Shown here piece after piece: positions 14,910 to 22,041 of a DNA stretch of 25,876 nucleotides. The notes beneath the pieces were generated by a model that had not been told where the DNA came from, searched no databases, and saw nothing but the letters and a program-made list of their open reading frames with translations. Numbering within the stretch: the first letter of the stretch is position 1; each line of letters begins with the position of its first letter. A program made the position numbers and the translations under genes. This stretch comes from UBA6019 sp036564345. GTDB lineage: Bacteria; Chloroflexota; Dormibacteria; Dormibacterales; Dormibacteraceae. The DNA is taken from assembly GCA_036564345.1 (NCBI GenBank), contig DATCOZ010000228.1, forward strand, positions 1-25,876, given 5' to 3'.

Positions 14910-15587
14910 ATGGAGGTCGTGCGGCTCCACCTGGGCAAGGTGAGCAACCACAGCCGCCCGTTCGAGGCGCCCGTCCACGGCTTCGTGCTGAAGCACCCGA
15001 CCGCAGGCGCCATACTGGTCGACACCGGGATCGGCGATCCGCCGGCTGAGATCATCCGCTACTGGGACATCGTCAACGAGCAGATGGCCGCCGCGCTGGC
15101 CGAGCACGACCTCTCGCCGGCCGACGTGCGGATCGTCGTCAACACTCATCTGCACTGGGATCACTGCGGCCAGAACGCCGTCTTTCCGCACGCTCCCTTC
15201 TACGTCCAGCGGCCCGAGCTGGAGCGGGCGCGGCGGGAGGAGACGCTGACCAGCGAGTGGTTCGACTTCGCCGGCGCCCGCTTCGAGCTCGTCGACGGCG
15301 AGGCCGAGATCGCTCCCGGCGTGCGGGTCATCCCGACACCGGGCCACACGGCCGGCCATCAGAGCGTGGTCGTCGAAGGGGAGGGTGGGGAACAGCTCTT
15401 CATCGGCGACGCCGCCTACACGAAAGACATCTTCGAGTCCTTCGAGGACCTCAACGTCGAGAAGGTCGTGGGCCAGGCGGCGGACGCAACCGCCTGGCGG
15501 GAATCACTGCGCCGCGTGCGCGACCGCAACCCGGAAGCGGTGCACTTCTGCCACGACACGCGCGTCGTCCACCGGGCGCATTCTTAG
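14910..15587 (+). CDS. MBL-fold hydrolase, AHL-lactonase-like
   Basis: A 225-aa metallo-beta-lactamase-fold protein with all expected metal ligands of a dinuclear zinc site: H80-x-H82-x-D84-H85 (HLHWDH), H146 in PGHTAGH, D167 in GDAAY and H215 in FCHD. The order and spacing resemble N-acyl homoserine lactonases of the AiiA/AttM type, but this fold group also includes lactonases of other kinds, so quorum quenching is only a possibility. A clear ribosome site GGGAGG (14898-14903) lies 6 nt before ATG 14910, and the gene starts 14 nt after ctaB, so it is probably co-transcribed with the heme genes though not functionally tied to them. No signal peptide; cytosolic. The 47-bp gap to the convergent tdk shows no clear terminator. 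Confidence 0.88.
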   Translation: MEVVRLHLGKVSNHSRPFEAPVHGFVLKHPTAGAILVDTGIGDPPAEIIRYWDIVNEQMAAALAEHDLSPADVRIVVNTHLHWDHCGQNAVFPHAPFYVQRPELERARREETLTSEWFDFAGARFELVDGEAEIAPGVRVIPTPGHTAGHQSVVVEGEGGEQLFIGDAAYTKDIFESFEDLNVEKVVGQAADATAWRESLRRVRDRNPEAVHFCHDTRVVHRAHS

Positions 15588-15634
15588 GCCTCCGGTAAAA
15601 CAGCTGTGATTCACCCCGTCGATCCGTCCGCATG

Positions 15635-16201
15635 TCAGTCGGCTAGTTCATAGCAGTTGCGGCAGCGAGCTTCGTACGTCTCCGCCGCGCCGATCAGGAT
15701 GACAGGGCTGTTCCGAGACGCGGGCTTGCCGTCAATGAGGCGTTGGGTCATCGAGCCCTCCAGCGAGCGGCATTTCATGCACACCGCGCGCAGCTTCATC
15801 ACGTCGTCGGCCAGCGCCATCAGCTCCGCCATCGGGCCGAACGGCTCGCCCTTGAAGTTGCGGTCGAGGCCGGCGACGATGACGGTCAGGCCGTCCTCAA
15901 CAAGGGCGGCGCAGACCCCGGCCAGGCCGTCGTCGAAGAACTGCGCCTCATCGACGGCGATCACCTCGTAGCTGCTGGCAACCAGGCCGATCGTCGCCGA
16001 GCTGCCGACCGGCTCTGCCTCTGCCGACTGGCCGCCGTGGGTCGAGATGCGCTCGAGGCCCTCGTAGCGGTCGTCGAGCGAATGCTTGAAGAGCCCGACC
16101 TTGCGGCCCGCGATCCGGTGGACGGTGGCAAGCCGGATCAGCTCGCCGCTCTTGTTGGAGAACATCGGCCCGGTGATGACGGTCAGCGAGCCCTTTGCCA
16201 T
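15635..16201 (-). CDS. tdk: Thymidine kinase, type II
   Basis: A 188-aa deoxynucleoside salvage enzyme that phosphorylates thymidine (and deoxyuridine) with ATP. The P-loop is GPMFSNKS (residues 11-18, K17); the usual form is GPMFSGKS/T, so the Gly before Lys is Asn here. Walker B IAVDEAQFF and the lasso/active-site segment GLDRNFKGEPFGP are intact. The structural zinc site is CMKC plus C180/C183 near the C-terminus. Length is typical. Start ATG 16201; a TAGACT hexamer (plus coordinates 16213-16218) lies 11 nt upstream and includes the TAG stop of treZ. tdk therefore follows treZ by 14 nt on the same strand but probably has its own short-leader promoter. Confidence 0.95.
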   Translation of the reverse strand: MAKGSLTVITGPMFSNKSGELIRLATVHRIAGRKVGLFKHSLDDRYEGLERISTHGGQSAEAEPVGSSATIGLVASSYEVIAVDEAQFFDDGLAGVCAALVEDGLTVIVAGLDRNFKGEPFGPMAELMALADDVMKLRAVCMKCRSLEGSMTQRLIDGKPASRNSPVILIGAAETYEARCRNCYELAD

Positions 16202-16215
16202 TTCGCTGGAAGAGT

Positions 16216-17967
16216 CTAGGGTGCACCGCCTCCAGGATCGACCAGGATCGCTCCCGCCACCGCCAGCGTGGGCTTGCCCGACCCGCCGAAGCGCTTCTCC
16301 TCGGTGTGGAAGAGGATCCTCCCGGCTGGGACCGCTGCATCGCGGTCGCCGGTGACGGTCGTCGCGAGGAGGCGGCGGCGGCGTCCGGCCGCCCGCTCGA
16401 CGTAGACGACGCCGCCCTCCGCCCAGGCGCGGGTCGCCTCGCGGTCCGGCCGTTTGAGGACGGTGTCGCTGAGGCGGAGCTGGAAGAGCTCGTCGTAGAG
16501 CCGGACCGCCCAGGCGTTCTGCTTCTGGTCCGCGCGGCTCAGGCGGGAGCGGGCGAAGGTCTCCGGGGCCTGTGGGTCGGGGATCAGCTCGGGGTGGTCG
16601 CGAAACTCCTGGAAACCGCCGAACTCGCGCCGCCGGCCCTCGGTCACCTGCCGGCCCAGCTGCTCGTTGTGATCGGTGAAGTAGAAGAAGTTGCCCCGGC
16701 TTGCGAACTCCTGGCCCTGAAACAGCATCACGCGTTCCGGCGCGAGGAGGAGGAGGGTCGAGACCGCCCGGTACTGGGCGGGGCTGACGAGGCTGGCCAG
16801 GTGGAGGGCACGGGCGCGATTGCCGACCTGGTCATGGTTCTCGATGCAGAAAACGAACGACTGGGCGCCGAGGCCGGCGGTGAGGGTGCCCGGACCGGCG
16901 TAGCCGCTGCGACCGCCCTGGTGGATCCAGCCGTCCTGGATCGCCTTCGCGATCTCCGCCGGTCCTCCTTGGTAGTCGGCGAAGTACCCGTCGCTCTCAC
17001 CGGTGAGCGTGACCCGCAGCGCGTGGTGGAAGTCATCGGCGAGGATCGCGTCGAGCTGGTGGCGGCGGACCAGGTCGGCCTCGTTGCGGTGGTCCTCGGC
17101 GACGACGTAGGCGGACGGGTATGCGTGGCGGGCGGCCGCCGCGACCTCGGCGAGGATGTGGGTCCGGCTGCTGTCGAAGATGGCGTGGGTGGCGTCCAGC
17201 CGGAGGCCGTCGAAGCCGTACTGCTGGATCCACCAGCGCGCGGCGTCGGCGATCGTGCGCCGGACCTCCGGCCGGTGATAGTCGATGGCGTCGCCCCAGA
17301 GCGTCCGGTGGAGCCCGGTGAAGAAGCTCGGCGCGAAGCGGTAGATATAGGCGCCGTCCGGGCCGAGGTGGTTGAAGACGACGTCGAGCAGCACGGATAG
17401 CCCTTCCCGGTGTGCGGCGGAGACGAGAGCGCGGAGATCGTCAGGGCTGCCGTAGGCGCGCGTCGGGGCATGGAAGTAGGCCCCGTCATAGCCCCAGTTC
17501 CAGCGCCCGGGGAACTCCGCGACCGGCATCAGCTGCACGGTGTCGATCCCCATCCGCTTCAGGCGGCGCAGGTCGGCCGTGGTGCTGAGGTAGGTGCCGC
17601 CGCGCGTGAAGGTTCCGATGTGGAGCTCGTAGGTCGCCTGGGCGACGGTTGACGGAACCGTTCGGTGGGTGATCCGCACGGCCGGTGCGACCAGCGCGCT
17701 CGGGCCGTGGACGCCCTCCGGCTGCCAGCGCGACCAGGGATCGGGAAAGGGGCCCTCGCCGTCGAGCGCGATCCGGTAGCGGTCTCCTGGCGAGAGGCCG
17801 GGGACGGTCGCGGTATGGGTGTCGTTGACATTGCGGCGGAGCCGCAGCACCCGACCGGGCAGGTGCAGCTCGGCCCGCTCGGTCGTCGGCGCCCAGATCC
17901 GGAACTGGACGGCGCCCGCGGACGTCCAGGAGGGGCCGAAGTGGGGTTGCCAGGGAGGAGGAGTCAC
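16216..17967 (-). CDS. treZ: Malto-oligosyltrehalose trehalohydrolase (TreZ)
   Basis: A 583-aa GH13 enzyme that cleaves trehalose from maltooligosyltrehalose made by TreY. An N-terminal CBM48-like beta domain (about 10-90: VQFRIWAPTTERAELHL...) precedes the TIM barrel. The catalytic triad is visible: nucleophile D258 in GLRLDATHAIFD, acid/base E291 in VVAEDHRNE, and D379 in ENHDQVGN. The segments YELHIGTFTRGGTY and NWGYDGAYFHAP and the total length favour TreZ over glycogen-branching or debranching enzymes. The start GTG 17967 is preceded 7 nt upstream by CTGAAT and lacks a ribosome site. TreY and TreX are not in the window; a complete TreYZ route would need them elsewhere. It is divergent from the rhodanese gene. 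Confidence 0.95.
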   Translation of the reverse strand: MTPPPWQPHFGPSWTSAGAVQFRIWAPTTERAELHLPGRVLRLRRNVNDTHTATVPGLSPGDRYRIALDGEGPFPDPWSRWQPEGVHGPSALVAPAVRITHRTVPSTVAQATYELHIGTFTRGGTYLSTTADLRRLKRMGIDTVQLMPVAEFPGRWNWGYDGAYFHAPTRAYGSPDDLRALVSAAHREGLSVLLDVVFNHLGPDGAYIYRFAPSFFTGLHRTLWGDAIDYHRPEVRRTIADAARWWIQQYGFDGLRLDATHAIFDSSRTHILAEVAAAARHAYPSAYVVAEDHRNEADLVRRHQLDAILADDFHHALRVTLTGESDGYFADYQGGPAEIAKAIQDGWIHQGGRSGYAGPGTLTAGLGAQSFVFCIENHDQVGNRARALHLASLVSPAQYRAVSTLLLLAPERVMLFQGQEFASRGNFFYFTDHNEQLGRQVTEGRRREFGGFQEFRDHPELIPDPQAPETFARSRLSRADQKQNAWAVRLYDELFQLRLSDTVLKRPDREATRAWAEGGVVYVERAAGRRRRLLATTVTGDRDAAVPAGRILFHTEEKRFGGSGKPTLAVAGAILVDPGGGAP

Positions 17968-17974
17968 GCGCTCG

Positions 17975-17991
17975 ATTCAGTCTGCAAGAAT
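17975..17991. promoter_or_regulatory. Divergent -10 candidates for treZ and the rhodanese gene
   Basis: Two start codons face away from each other across 30 bp. On the minus strand CTGAAT (17975-17980) precedes GTG 17967 by 7 nt; on the plus strand AAGAAT (17986-17991) precedes ATG 17998 by 6 nt. Neither gene has a Shine-Dalgarno sequence. Both hexamers deviate from TANNNT at one position or more, so this is a weaker case than the others. Confidence 0.35.
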
Positions 17992-17997
17992 CGGGCG

Positions 17998-18819
17998 ATG
18001 AGCGGCTTCGGACCCCTCGTCTCGGCGGACTGGCTGCGCGACCACCTGGCGGCTGAAGACCTGCGGGTGATCGACCTGCGCTGGTACCCCGATGGACGCT
18101 CGGGTCGCGACGCCTACCTGGCCGGCCACGTGCCCGGCGCCGTGTTCGTTGACCTCGAGCGCGACATCACCGGGACGGAAGGTCCGGGGCGGCACCCGAT
18201 CCCGAGCAGGGAACAGTTCCAGGAGGCGATGCGGGCGGCCGGTGTCGAGCCGGAGAGCGGGGTCGTCGTCTATGACGACCTGGGCGGATTCAGCGCAGCA
18301 CGCCTGTGGTGGCTCCTCCGCTACTTCGGCCACCCGTCGGTCGCGGTGCTCGACGGCGGCCTGATGGCCTGGCGCGGTCCCCTCGAGCGAGAGCCGCCCA
18401 GCCTGTCCCGCGGCTCCTTCTGGGCCGCCGTTCCCGACCTGTCGATGGTCGTCGACCGCGACCATGTCAAGGCCGCACGCCGAGCGGTCGTCATCGACGC
18501 CCGGGCGCCTGATCGCTACCGTGGCGAAGTCGAGCCGTTCGACCCCAAGGCCGGCCACATCCCGGGCGCCCGCAACGTTCCCTGGCGCTCCAACCTCGGC
18601 CCTGACTGGCGCTTCCTGCCTCCCTCCGAGCTGCGTCGCAAGTACGCCACACCGAAGGGCAGGGAGGTCATCGCCTACTGCGGCTCTGGTGTCAGCGCCA
18701 GCGTCGACCTGCTCGCCCTGGAGCTGGCCGGCATCCCGGGATCGAAACTTTACGAGGGCTCCTGGAGCGACTGGTCGCGCCAGGACCTCCCGGTTGCGAC
18801 CGGGGACCGCACTCCGTAA
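17998..18819 (+). CDS. Two-domain sulfurtransferase (rhodanese, mercaptopyruvate type)
   Basis: A 273-aa tandem-rhodanese protein. The N-terminal inactive domain covers about 5-125 (VIDLRWYP, YLAGHVPGAVFVDL), and the C-terminal domain carries the active-site loop CGSGVSA with C228. A CGSGV loop is typical of 3-mercaptopyruvate sulfurtransferases, while thiosulfate sulfurtransferases usually have CRKGV, so mercaptopyruvate is the more likely sulfur donor. Family landmarks D-G-G-x3-W (LDGGLMAWRG) and AGHIPGARNVPW are present. Start ATG 17998 is chosen over an upstream in-frame extension lying antisense within treZ. A -10-like AAGAAT lies 6 nt upstream. It is probably cytosolic (no signal peptide). 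Confidence 0.93.
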   Translation: MSGFGPLVSADWLRDHLAAEDLRVIDLRWYPDGRSGRDAYLAGHVPGAVFVDLERDITGTEGPGRHPIPSREQFQEAMRAAGVEPESGVVVYDDLGGFSAARLWWLLRYFGHPSVAVLDGGLMAWRGPLEREPPSLSRGSFWAAVPDLSMVVDRDHVKAARRAVVIDARAPDRYRGEVEPFDPKAGHIPGARNVPWRSNLGPDWRFLPPSELRRKYATPKGREVIAYCGSGVSASVDLLALELAGIPGSKLYEGSWSDWSRQDLPVATGDRTP

Positions 18820-18839
18820 CTCGAGCTTCCGGTCCGGCT

Positions 18840-18845
18840 TACCCT
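18840..18845 (+). promoter_or_regulatory. -10 element of fabI (leaderless type)
   Basis: TACCCT is followed by exactly 7 nt and then ATG 18853, with no ribosome site between. The 33-bp gap after the rhodanese stop contains nothing else recognisable. fabI could also be read through from the rhodanese gene. Confidence 0.5.
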
Positions 18846-18852
18846 ATGCGGA

Positions 18853-19644
18853 ATGGGTGAGCTGCTCAACGGAAAGAAGATCCTCGTAACCGGCGTGCTG
18901 ACGCGCCAATCAATCGCCTTCGCGATCGCCGACACCGCGCAGAAGGAGGGCGCCGAGATCGTCCTCACCAGCTTCGGCAGGGTCCGCAACATCACTGAGA
19001 TGTCGGCCAAGCGCCTCAATCCGGTGCCGCCCATCCTCGAGCTCGACGTCAACCGGCCGGAGGACATCGAGGCGGTGCGCGAAGACCTCGCCAAGCGCTG
19101 GGGCCGGCTCGACGGGATCGTTCACGCAATCGCCTTCGCACCCGCCGACGCGCTCGGCGGCAACTTCCTCAACACCCCCTGGGAGAGCGCGGCGACCGCC
19201 TTCCAGACCAGCGCCTTCTCGCTCAAGGCGGTGACGGTGGGGCTGCTGCCGTTGATGCGCGAGCACGGCGGCGCGGTGGTGACGCTGGACTTCGACAACA
19301 GCACCCAGGCGTGGCCGTCCTACGACTGGATGGGTGTTGCCAAGGCCGCCCTCGAGTCGATCGTCCGCTACCTCGCCCGCGACCTCGGCAAGTACCAGAT
19401 CCGGGTCAACGCGCTCGGCGCCGGCCCGCTCTCGACAATCGCCGCCAAGGGAGTGCCCGGCTTCAAGCAGGTCGAGGACAGCTGGGACAAGCGAGCCCCG
19501 CTGGGCTGGAACAGCAAGTCGGCCTTCGCGGTGGCGGGCACCGCCTGCGCGATGCTCTCGGACTACATGTCGGCTACCACGGGCGAGCTGATCCACGTCG
19601 ACGGCGGCTACCACGCGATAGGCGCTGAATCACCAACCGATTAG
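18853..19644 (+). CDS. fabI: Enoyl-ACP reductase, InhA-like FabI
   Basis: A 263-aa short-chain dehydrogenase that performs the last step of each fatty acid elongation round with NADH. It is closer in pattern to mycobacterial InhA than to E. coli FabI: KKILVTGVLTRQSIAFAIA at the dinucleotide site, LELDVN, HAIAFAP, LDFDNSTQAWPSYDWMG and GAGPLSTIAAKG. The catalytic pair is Y157 and K164 (Y-x6-K). This SDR carries the typical C-terminal GELIHVDGGYHA. A leaderless-type -10 (TACCCT) precedes ATG 18853 by 7 nt. Its TAG stop falls in the loop of the first of two near-identical hairpins that follow. In mycobacteria InhA serves FAS-II; here the only other possible fatty-acid genes in view are catabolic. 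Confidence 0.94.
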   Translation: MGELLNGKKILVTGVLTRQSIAFAIADTAQKEGAEIVLTSFGRVRNITEMSAKRLNPVPPILELDVNRPEDIEAVREDLAKRWGRLDGIVHAIAFAPADALGGNFLNTPWESAATAFQTSAFSLKAVTVGLLPLMREHGGAVVTLDFDNSTQAWPSYDWMGVAKAALESIVRYLARDLGKYQIRVNALGAGPLSTIAAKGVPGFKQVEDSWDKRAPLGWNSKSAFAVAGTACAMLSDYMSATTGELIHVDGGYHAIGAESPTD

Positions 19645-19725
19645 TCGGTTTCGCCTCGCCATGAGCCCGCAGGCCGTTCGCAACCGATGAGTCGGTTTTC
19701 CCCCTCCCGATAAAGATGGGGAGGG
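19635..19725. terminator. Triple hairpin between convergent fabI and DAO genes
   Basis: AACCGA/TCGGTT stems occur twice: 19635-19650 with loop TTAG (holding the fabI stop) and 19682-19697 with loop TGAG, the second followed by TTTT-like sequence (TCGGTTTTCCCC). A third stem CCCTCCC/GGGAGGG (19702-19708 with 19719-19725) has a 10-nt loop. The first two share 15 of 16 bases, so one is a duplication of the other. Together they likely stop transcription from both sides. Confidence 0.6.
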
Positions 19726-19733
19726 AGCTCTAC

Positions 19734-20888
19734 TTAGAACCGGCCCATCCGGAATTCTGCGAGCTCTGGCACGTCGACATCTTCGACGATCGCCTTCGCG
19801 AGCCAGCCCGCGATCGCCGGCGCCGTCATCATCCCGATCGAGCCGTGGCCGCCGTGGACCCAGAGCCCGAGCGGTCCGGCCGGGCCCGCCAGCGGCATCC
19901 CGTCGGGTGTCATCGGGCGGAGGCCGTACCAGGCCGCGGTTATCGGTGTGGCGGCGAGACCGGGCGCCGCCGCGAGCGCTTTTGCCGCGATCCGCTGCGG
20001 CATGTCGACACCCTCGTAAGCCTCGCGCAGGGAAGGGGAGAGCGACGTTCCGATGAGCGCCTCACCGCCCGGCTGCTGGGCGATGACGAAGGCCTCCACG
20101 ACGGGATGGTCGTGGCCCTCGGCAACCTCAGCCAGCGTCGGCGCGCGGGCGACGCGGCCGAGCTGGTCCTGGTCCGGCCAGCTCGTGTCCTCGACGATCC
20201 AGGGGAGGTTGAAGCCGAGACGCGCCGTTCGCAGCAACCAGCCCCGACCGACGCTCACCGGCGCCGGTCGCCACAGCTCCGGCAGCCACGGCCCGGTCGC
20301 GAGCACGACGGCGTCGAACGCGAAGCGACCCGCGTCCGTGACGAGCCCGTGGACGCGGCCGCCCGCGACGGCCACCTGGATGACCCGCGTCGCGGTCGTG
20401 ATCACGGCGCCTGATTCGCGCGCCGCCTGGGCGAAGGCGAGCGTCGCCGGCGCCGGGTCGAGAGCCCAGGCGTTTCCGATCAGGTGGCCGCCGCGAAAGC
20501 GCGGCCCGAGCGCCCTGAAGTGACGGCGGATCTCCGCGCTGCCAAGCTCGTGAACCTTCATGCCGACGGTGCGCAGCTCGAACGCGCGCCGTCCCATCGC
20601 CTCGTGCTGGCTCTCGTCCGCGGCGATTATCAGCTGGGGGACCTCGCGAAGTTGAAAGTCGACGTCCCCGCCGGCGAGACTCCGGTACACATCCAGCGAC
20701 TGCTGCATGATGCGGACCACCCCGGTCTCGATCTGGTTCAACAGCAGTCCCATGTTCCGGCCCGATGCCTCGCCGGCGAGCGAACCACGTTCGAAAAGGG
20801 TGACTCGCGCACCGAGCCGCGCCAGCTCGTAAGCGATCGTGGTGCCGGCAATCCCGCCGCCGACAACAGCGATCTCCCTCACGGCCAT
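19734..20888 (-). CDS. FAD-dependent oxidoreductase, DAO family
   Basis: A 384-aa flavoprotein of the D-amino-acid oxidase/glycine oxidase group. The N-terminal FAD-binding Rossmann motif is VVGGGIAGTTIAYELARLG, followed by the E-R-G end of strand 2. The middle has the conserved VVLATGPWLPEL, and the C-terminus the second FAD segment WYGLRPMTPDGMPLAG...HGGHGSIGM. Such enzymes deaminate or demethylate amine substrates (glycine, sarcosine, D-amino acids, proline); the substrate is not fixed by the sequence. ATG 20888 is chosen because TACACT lies 6 nt upstream on the minus strand, a leaderless arrangement; an open extension to 21062 runs into the next intergenic region. Stop TAA at 19734 lies just past the fabI-side hairpins. 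Confidence 0.92.
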   Translation of the reverse strand: MAVREIAVVGGGIAGTTIAYELARLGARVTLFERGSLAGEASGRNMGLLLNQIETGVVRIMQQSLDVYRSLAGGDVDFQLREVPQLIIAADESQHEAMGRRAFELRTVGMKVHELGSAEIRRHFRALGPRFRGGHLIGNAWALDPAPATLAFAQAARESGAVITTATRVIQVAVAGGRVHGLVTDAGRFAFDAVVLATGPWLPELWRPAPVSVGRGWLLRTARLGFNLPWIVEDTSWPDQDQLGRVARAPTLAEVAEGHDHPVVEAFVIAQQPGGEALIGTSLSPSLREAYEGVDMPQRIAAKALAAAPGLAATPITAAWYGLRPMTPDGMPLAGPAGPLGLWVHGGHGSIGMMTAPAIAGWLAKAIVEDVDVPELAEFRMGRF

Positions 20889-20937
20889 CGCCCGAGTGTA
20901 AGTCCCGCTCCTGTCCGGTGGCCGGATTCTCCCCATC

Positions 20938-20958
20938 CTGTCCACATCTTGTGGAAAA
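20938..20958. promoter_or_regulatory. Inverted pair of DnaA-box-like sequences
   Basis: CTGTCCACA (20938-20946) differs at one base from TTGTCCACA, the form common in high-GC bacteria. Two bases later the minus strand reads TTTTCCACA (20949-20957), one mismatch from TTATCCACA. The two form an inverted repeat (TCCACA/TGTGGA). They lie in the 154-bp gap between the divergent DAO and RNase H-like genes. Box sequence is visible; DnaA binding is inference. There is no dnaA, dnaN or AT-rich unwinding region here, so this is not oriC. Confidence 0.45.
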
Positions 20959-20984
20959 CCCGCTTTATGACCCCAACATGCTGT

Positions 20985-20990
20985 TAGACT
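20985..20990 (+). promoter_or_regulatory. -10 element for the RNase H-like gene
   Basis: TAGACT lies 52 nt before TTG 21043, giving a predicted leader of about 45 nt that carries a Shine-Dalgarno sequence GGAGGA (21029-21034). A poor -35 (TTTATG, 20964-20969) is 15 bp upstream. The DnaA-box-like pair ends about 27 bp before this hexamer, a position suited to regulation. Confidence 0.4.
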
Positions 20991-21042
20991 CCCGCCCAGG
21001 CGAACGACCTTCGCCAATACCCACGTCTGGAGGAATGCCGCT

Positions 21043-21456
21043 TTGCGAGAGTGCCTCATCATCTACGTGGACGCCGCTCTGGATAAGAACGGCCGCGCCG
21101 GTTGCGGTGTGGCCGTTTTCATCAGAGGCCGCGCGCTTTACACCGAGTCCTTCGGCTTCACGCACGAAGGCGGTTCGGCGCAGCTGGAGGCGCACGTCTG
21201 CGCCGCGGCCCTGGAGCTGGCGGCCCACCGATGGCCTTTCCATCGGGTCATCGTCCGAACTGATTGCGCGCCGGTGGTGCGCAGTCGCACTCCGTCAAGT
21301 GAGACATTTCGCGACGCCGTGCACGAGGTACGTGAGCGCTGCCGGCGTGGATATCGAGTGGTCCGTTACGTCAGCCGCAAGGCGAATCCGGCACACGAAC
21401 TCGCGCGCGAAGGACTCAAGAGTGTGGTGCGGCCGCGCGTAGAACTGGCCGCGTGA
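21043..21456 (+). CDS. RNase H-like (RVT_3-type) protein
   Basis: A 137-aa single-domain protein with the RNase HI fold. The first strand carries D10 (LIIYVDAA), the central helix E49 (AQLEAHVCAAALELA), and the fourth strand D74 (VIVRTDCAPVV). The C-terminal helix usually has Asp in an N-x2-A-D-x-L-A pattern; here it reads NPAHELA, placing His118 where the fourth carboxylate belongs. Three of four metal-binding carboxylates are therefore kept. Family members cleave RNA in RNA:DNA hybrids, though some compact RVT_3 proteins are uncharacterised. The start is TTG 21043 with an excellent ribosome site GGAGGA 8 nt upstream, which decides the start; no nearby ATG is in frame. Unlike most genes in the window it has a conventional leader. 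Confidence 0.8.
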   Translation: MRECLIIYVDAALDKNGRAGCGVAVFIRGRALYTESFGFTHEGGSAQLEAHVCAAALELAAHRWPFHRVIVRTDCAPVVRSRTPSSETFRDAVHEVRERCRRGYRVVRYVSRKANPAHELAREGLKSVVRPRVELAA

Positions 21457-21462
21457 TTTTTA

Positions 21463-21490
21463 TTTGAGAAACGCAGTTCCGTTCTATACT
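21463..21490 (+). promoter_or_regulatory. Sigma-70-type promoter for the histone-like gene
   Basis: TTTGAG (21463-21468) and TATACT (21485-21490) are 16 bp apart in a locally AT-rich stretch directly after the RNase H-like stop. The leader of about 38 nt carries an AAGGAG ribosome site. Together these suggest strong expression. Confidence 0.6.
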
Positions 21491-21534
21491 TCGGCCAATC
21501 TCGTACGCATTAGTTGCGACTTCAAGGAGTAATA

Positions 21535-21963
21535 ATGGCCGAAGCAAGCGAATCCGAGTCCGCGCCCAAGAGGCGCGCGCGACGCAGCACCGGGACGCGA
21601 ACAACGCGAACCACACGTGGTGCGGCAGCGCGAAGCACGACAGCGACCAGACGGCGCGCCGGATCGCCCGGTGACGCGGTTGCCAGTCTCACCTCGATGG
21701 TCGACGAGCTCATCAAGGAAAACCGCAAGCTGAAGCGCCAGCTCGACCGGTTGACGGCGAAGGGCACGGCGGCGGCCAGCTCGGGAATCGAGCGCGGGCT
21801 CAAGTCGATCCAGCGCCGCGTGCAGAAGGCGCTCGCGGGAGCGGCTACACCGAAGCGGCGCACGACGCGCGCGGCAAGCGGCACGGCGCGACGCGCGTCG
21901 ACGAGGCGCACCACTACCACGCGCCGGCGGCGAACCACCGGCGGGGAGACGGCGGCCAGCTGA
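21535..21963 (+). CDS. Basic Ala/Arg/Thr-rich histone H1-like protein
   Basis: A 142-aa strongly basic protein. Residues 1-45 and 95-142 are low-complexity runs of Arg, Thr, Ala, Ser and Gly with R-R-x-T-T-type repeats (TRTTRTTRG; TRRTTTTRRRR), likely disordered. A central folded part (about 47-90) begins with a helix, ASLTSMVDELIKENRKLKRQ, that looks like a short coiled coil, followed by GIERGLKSIQRRVQKAL. This layout resembles bacterial histone H1-like or HU-tail nucleoid proteins, which compact DNA. ATG 21535 is set by AAGGAG (21524-21529) 5 nt upstream; an earlier frame start at 21514 lies before the ribosome site. The gene has its own promoter and is followed by a strong terminator, so it forms a one-gene unit. 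DNA binding is inferred from composition only. Confidence 0.8.
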   Translation: MAEASESESAPKRRARRSTGTRTTRTTRGAAARSTTATRRRAGSPGDAVASLTSMVDELIKENRKLKRQLDRLTAKGTAAASSGIERGLKSIQRRVQKALAGAATPKRRTTRAASGTARRASTRRTTTTRRRRTTGGETAAS

Positions 21964-21981
21964 GCGTCAGTTGGGAGAGCA

Positions 21982-22020
21982 ATCGATGACGGGGGTGGCG
22001 CCGAGCGCTGCCCCCGTTTC
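21982..22020 (+). terminator. Rho-independent terminator after the histone-like gene
   Basis: ACGGGGG (21989-21995) pairs with CCCCCGT (22011-22017); the 15-nt loop contains an inner GCGC/GCGC pairing, and outer GATGA/TTCATC bases extend the stem across a small bulge. Three T follow the stem. It lies 20-odd bases past the stop codon. Confidence 0.65.
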
Positions 22021-22041
22021 ATCCCGGCGTCGTGGTGCGCG

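Noticed and set aside
16195..17400. 401-codon plus-strand frame opposite treZ
   Set aside because: TreZ on the minus strand has all three catalytic residues and the right length; the plus-strand frame has no family signal.
20930..21042. Replication origin
   Set aside because: Only two DnaA-box-like words are present, with no dnaA/dnaN, no AT-rich unwinding region and no further boxes.
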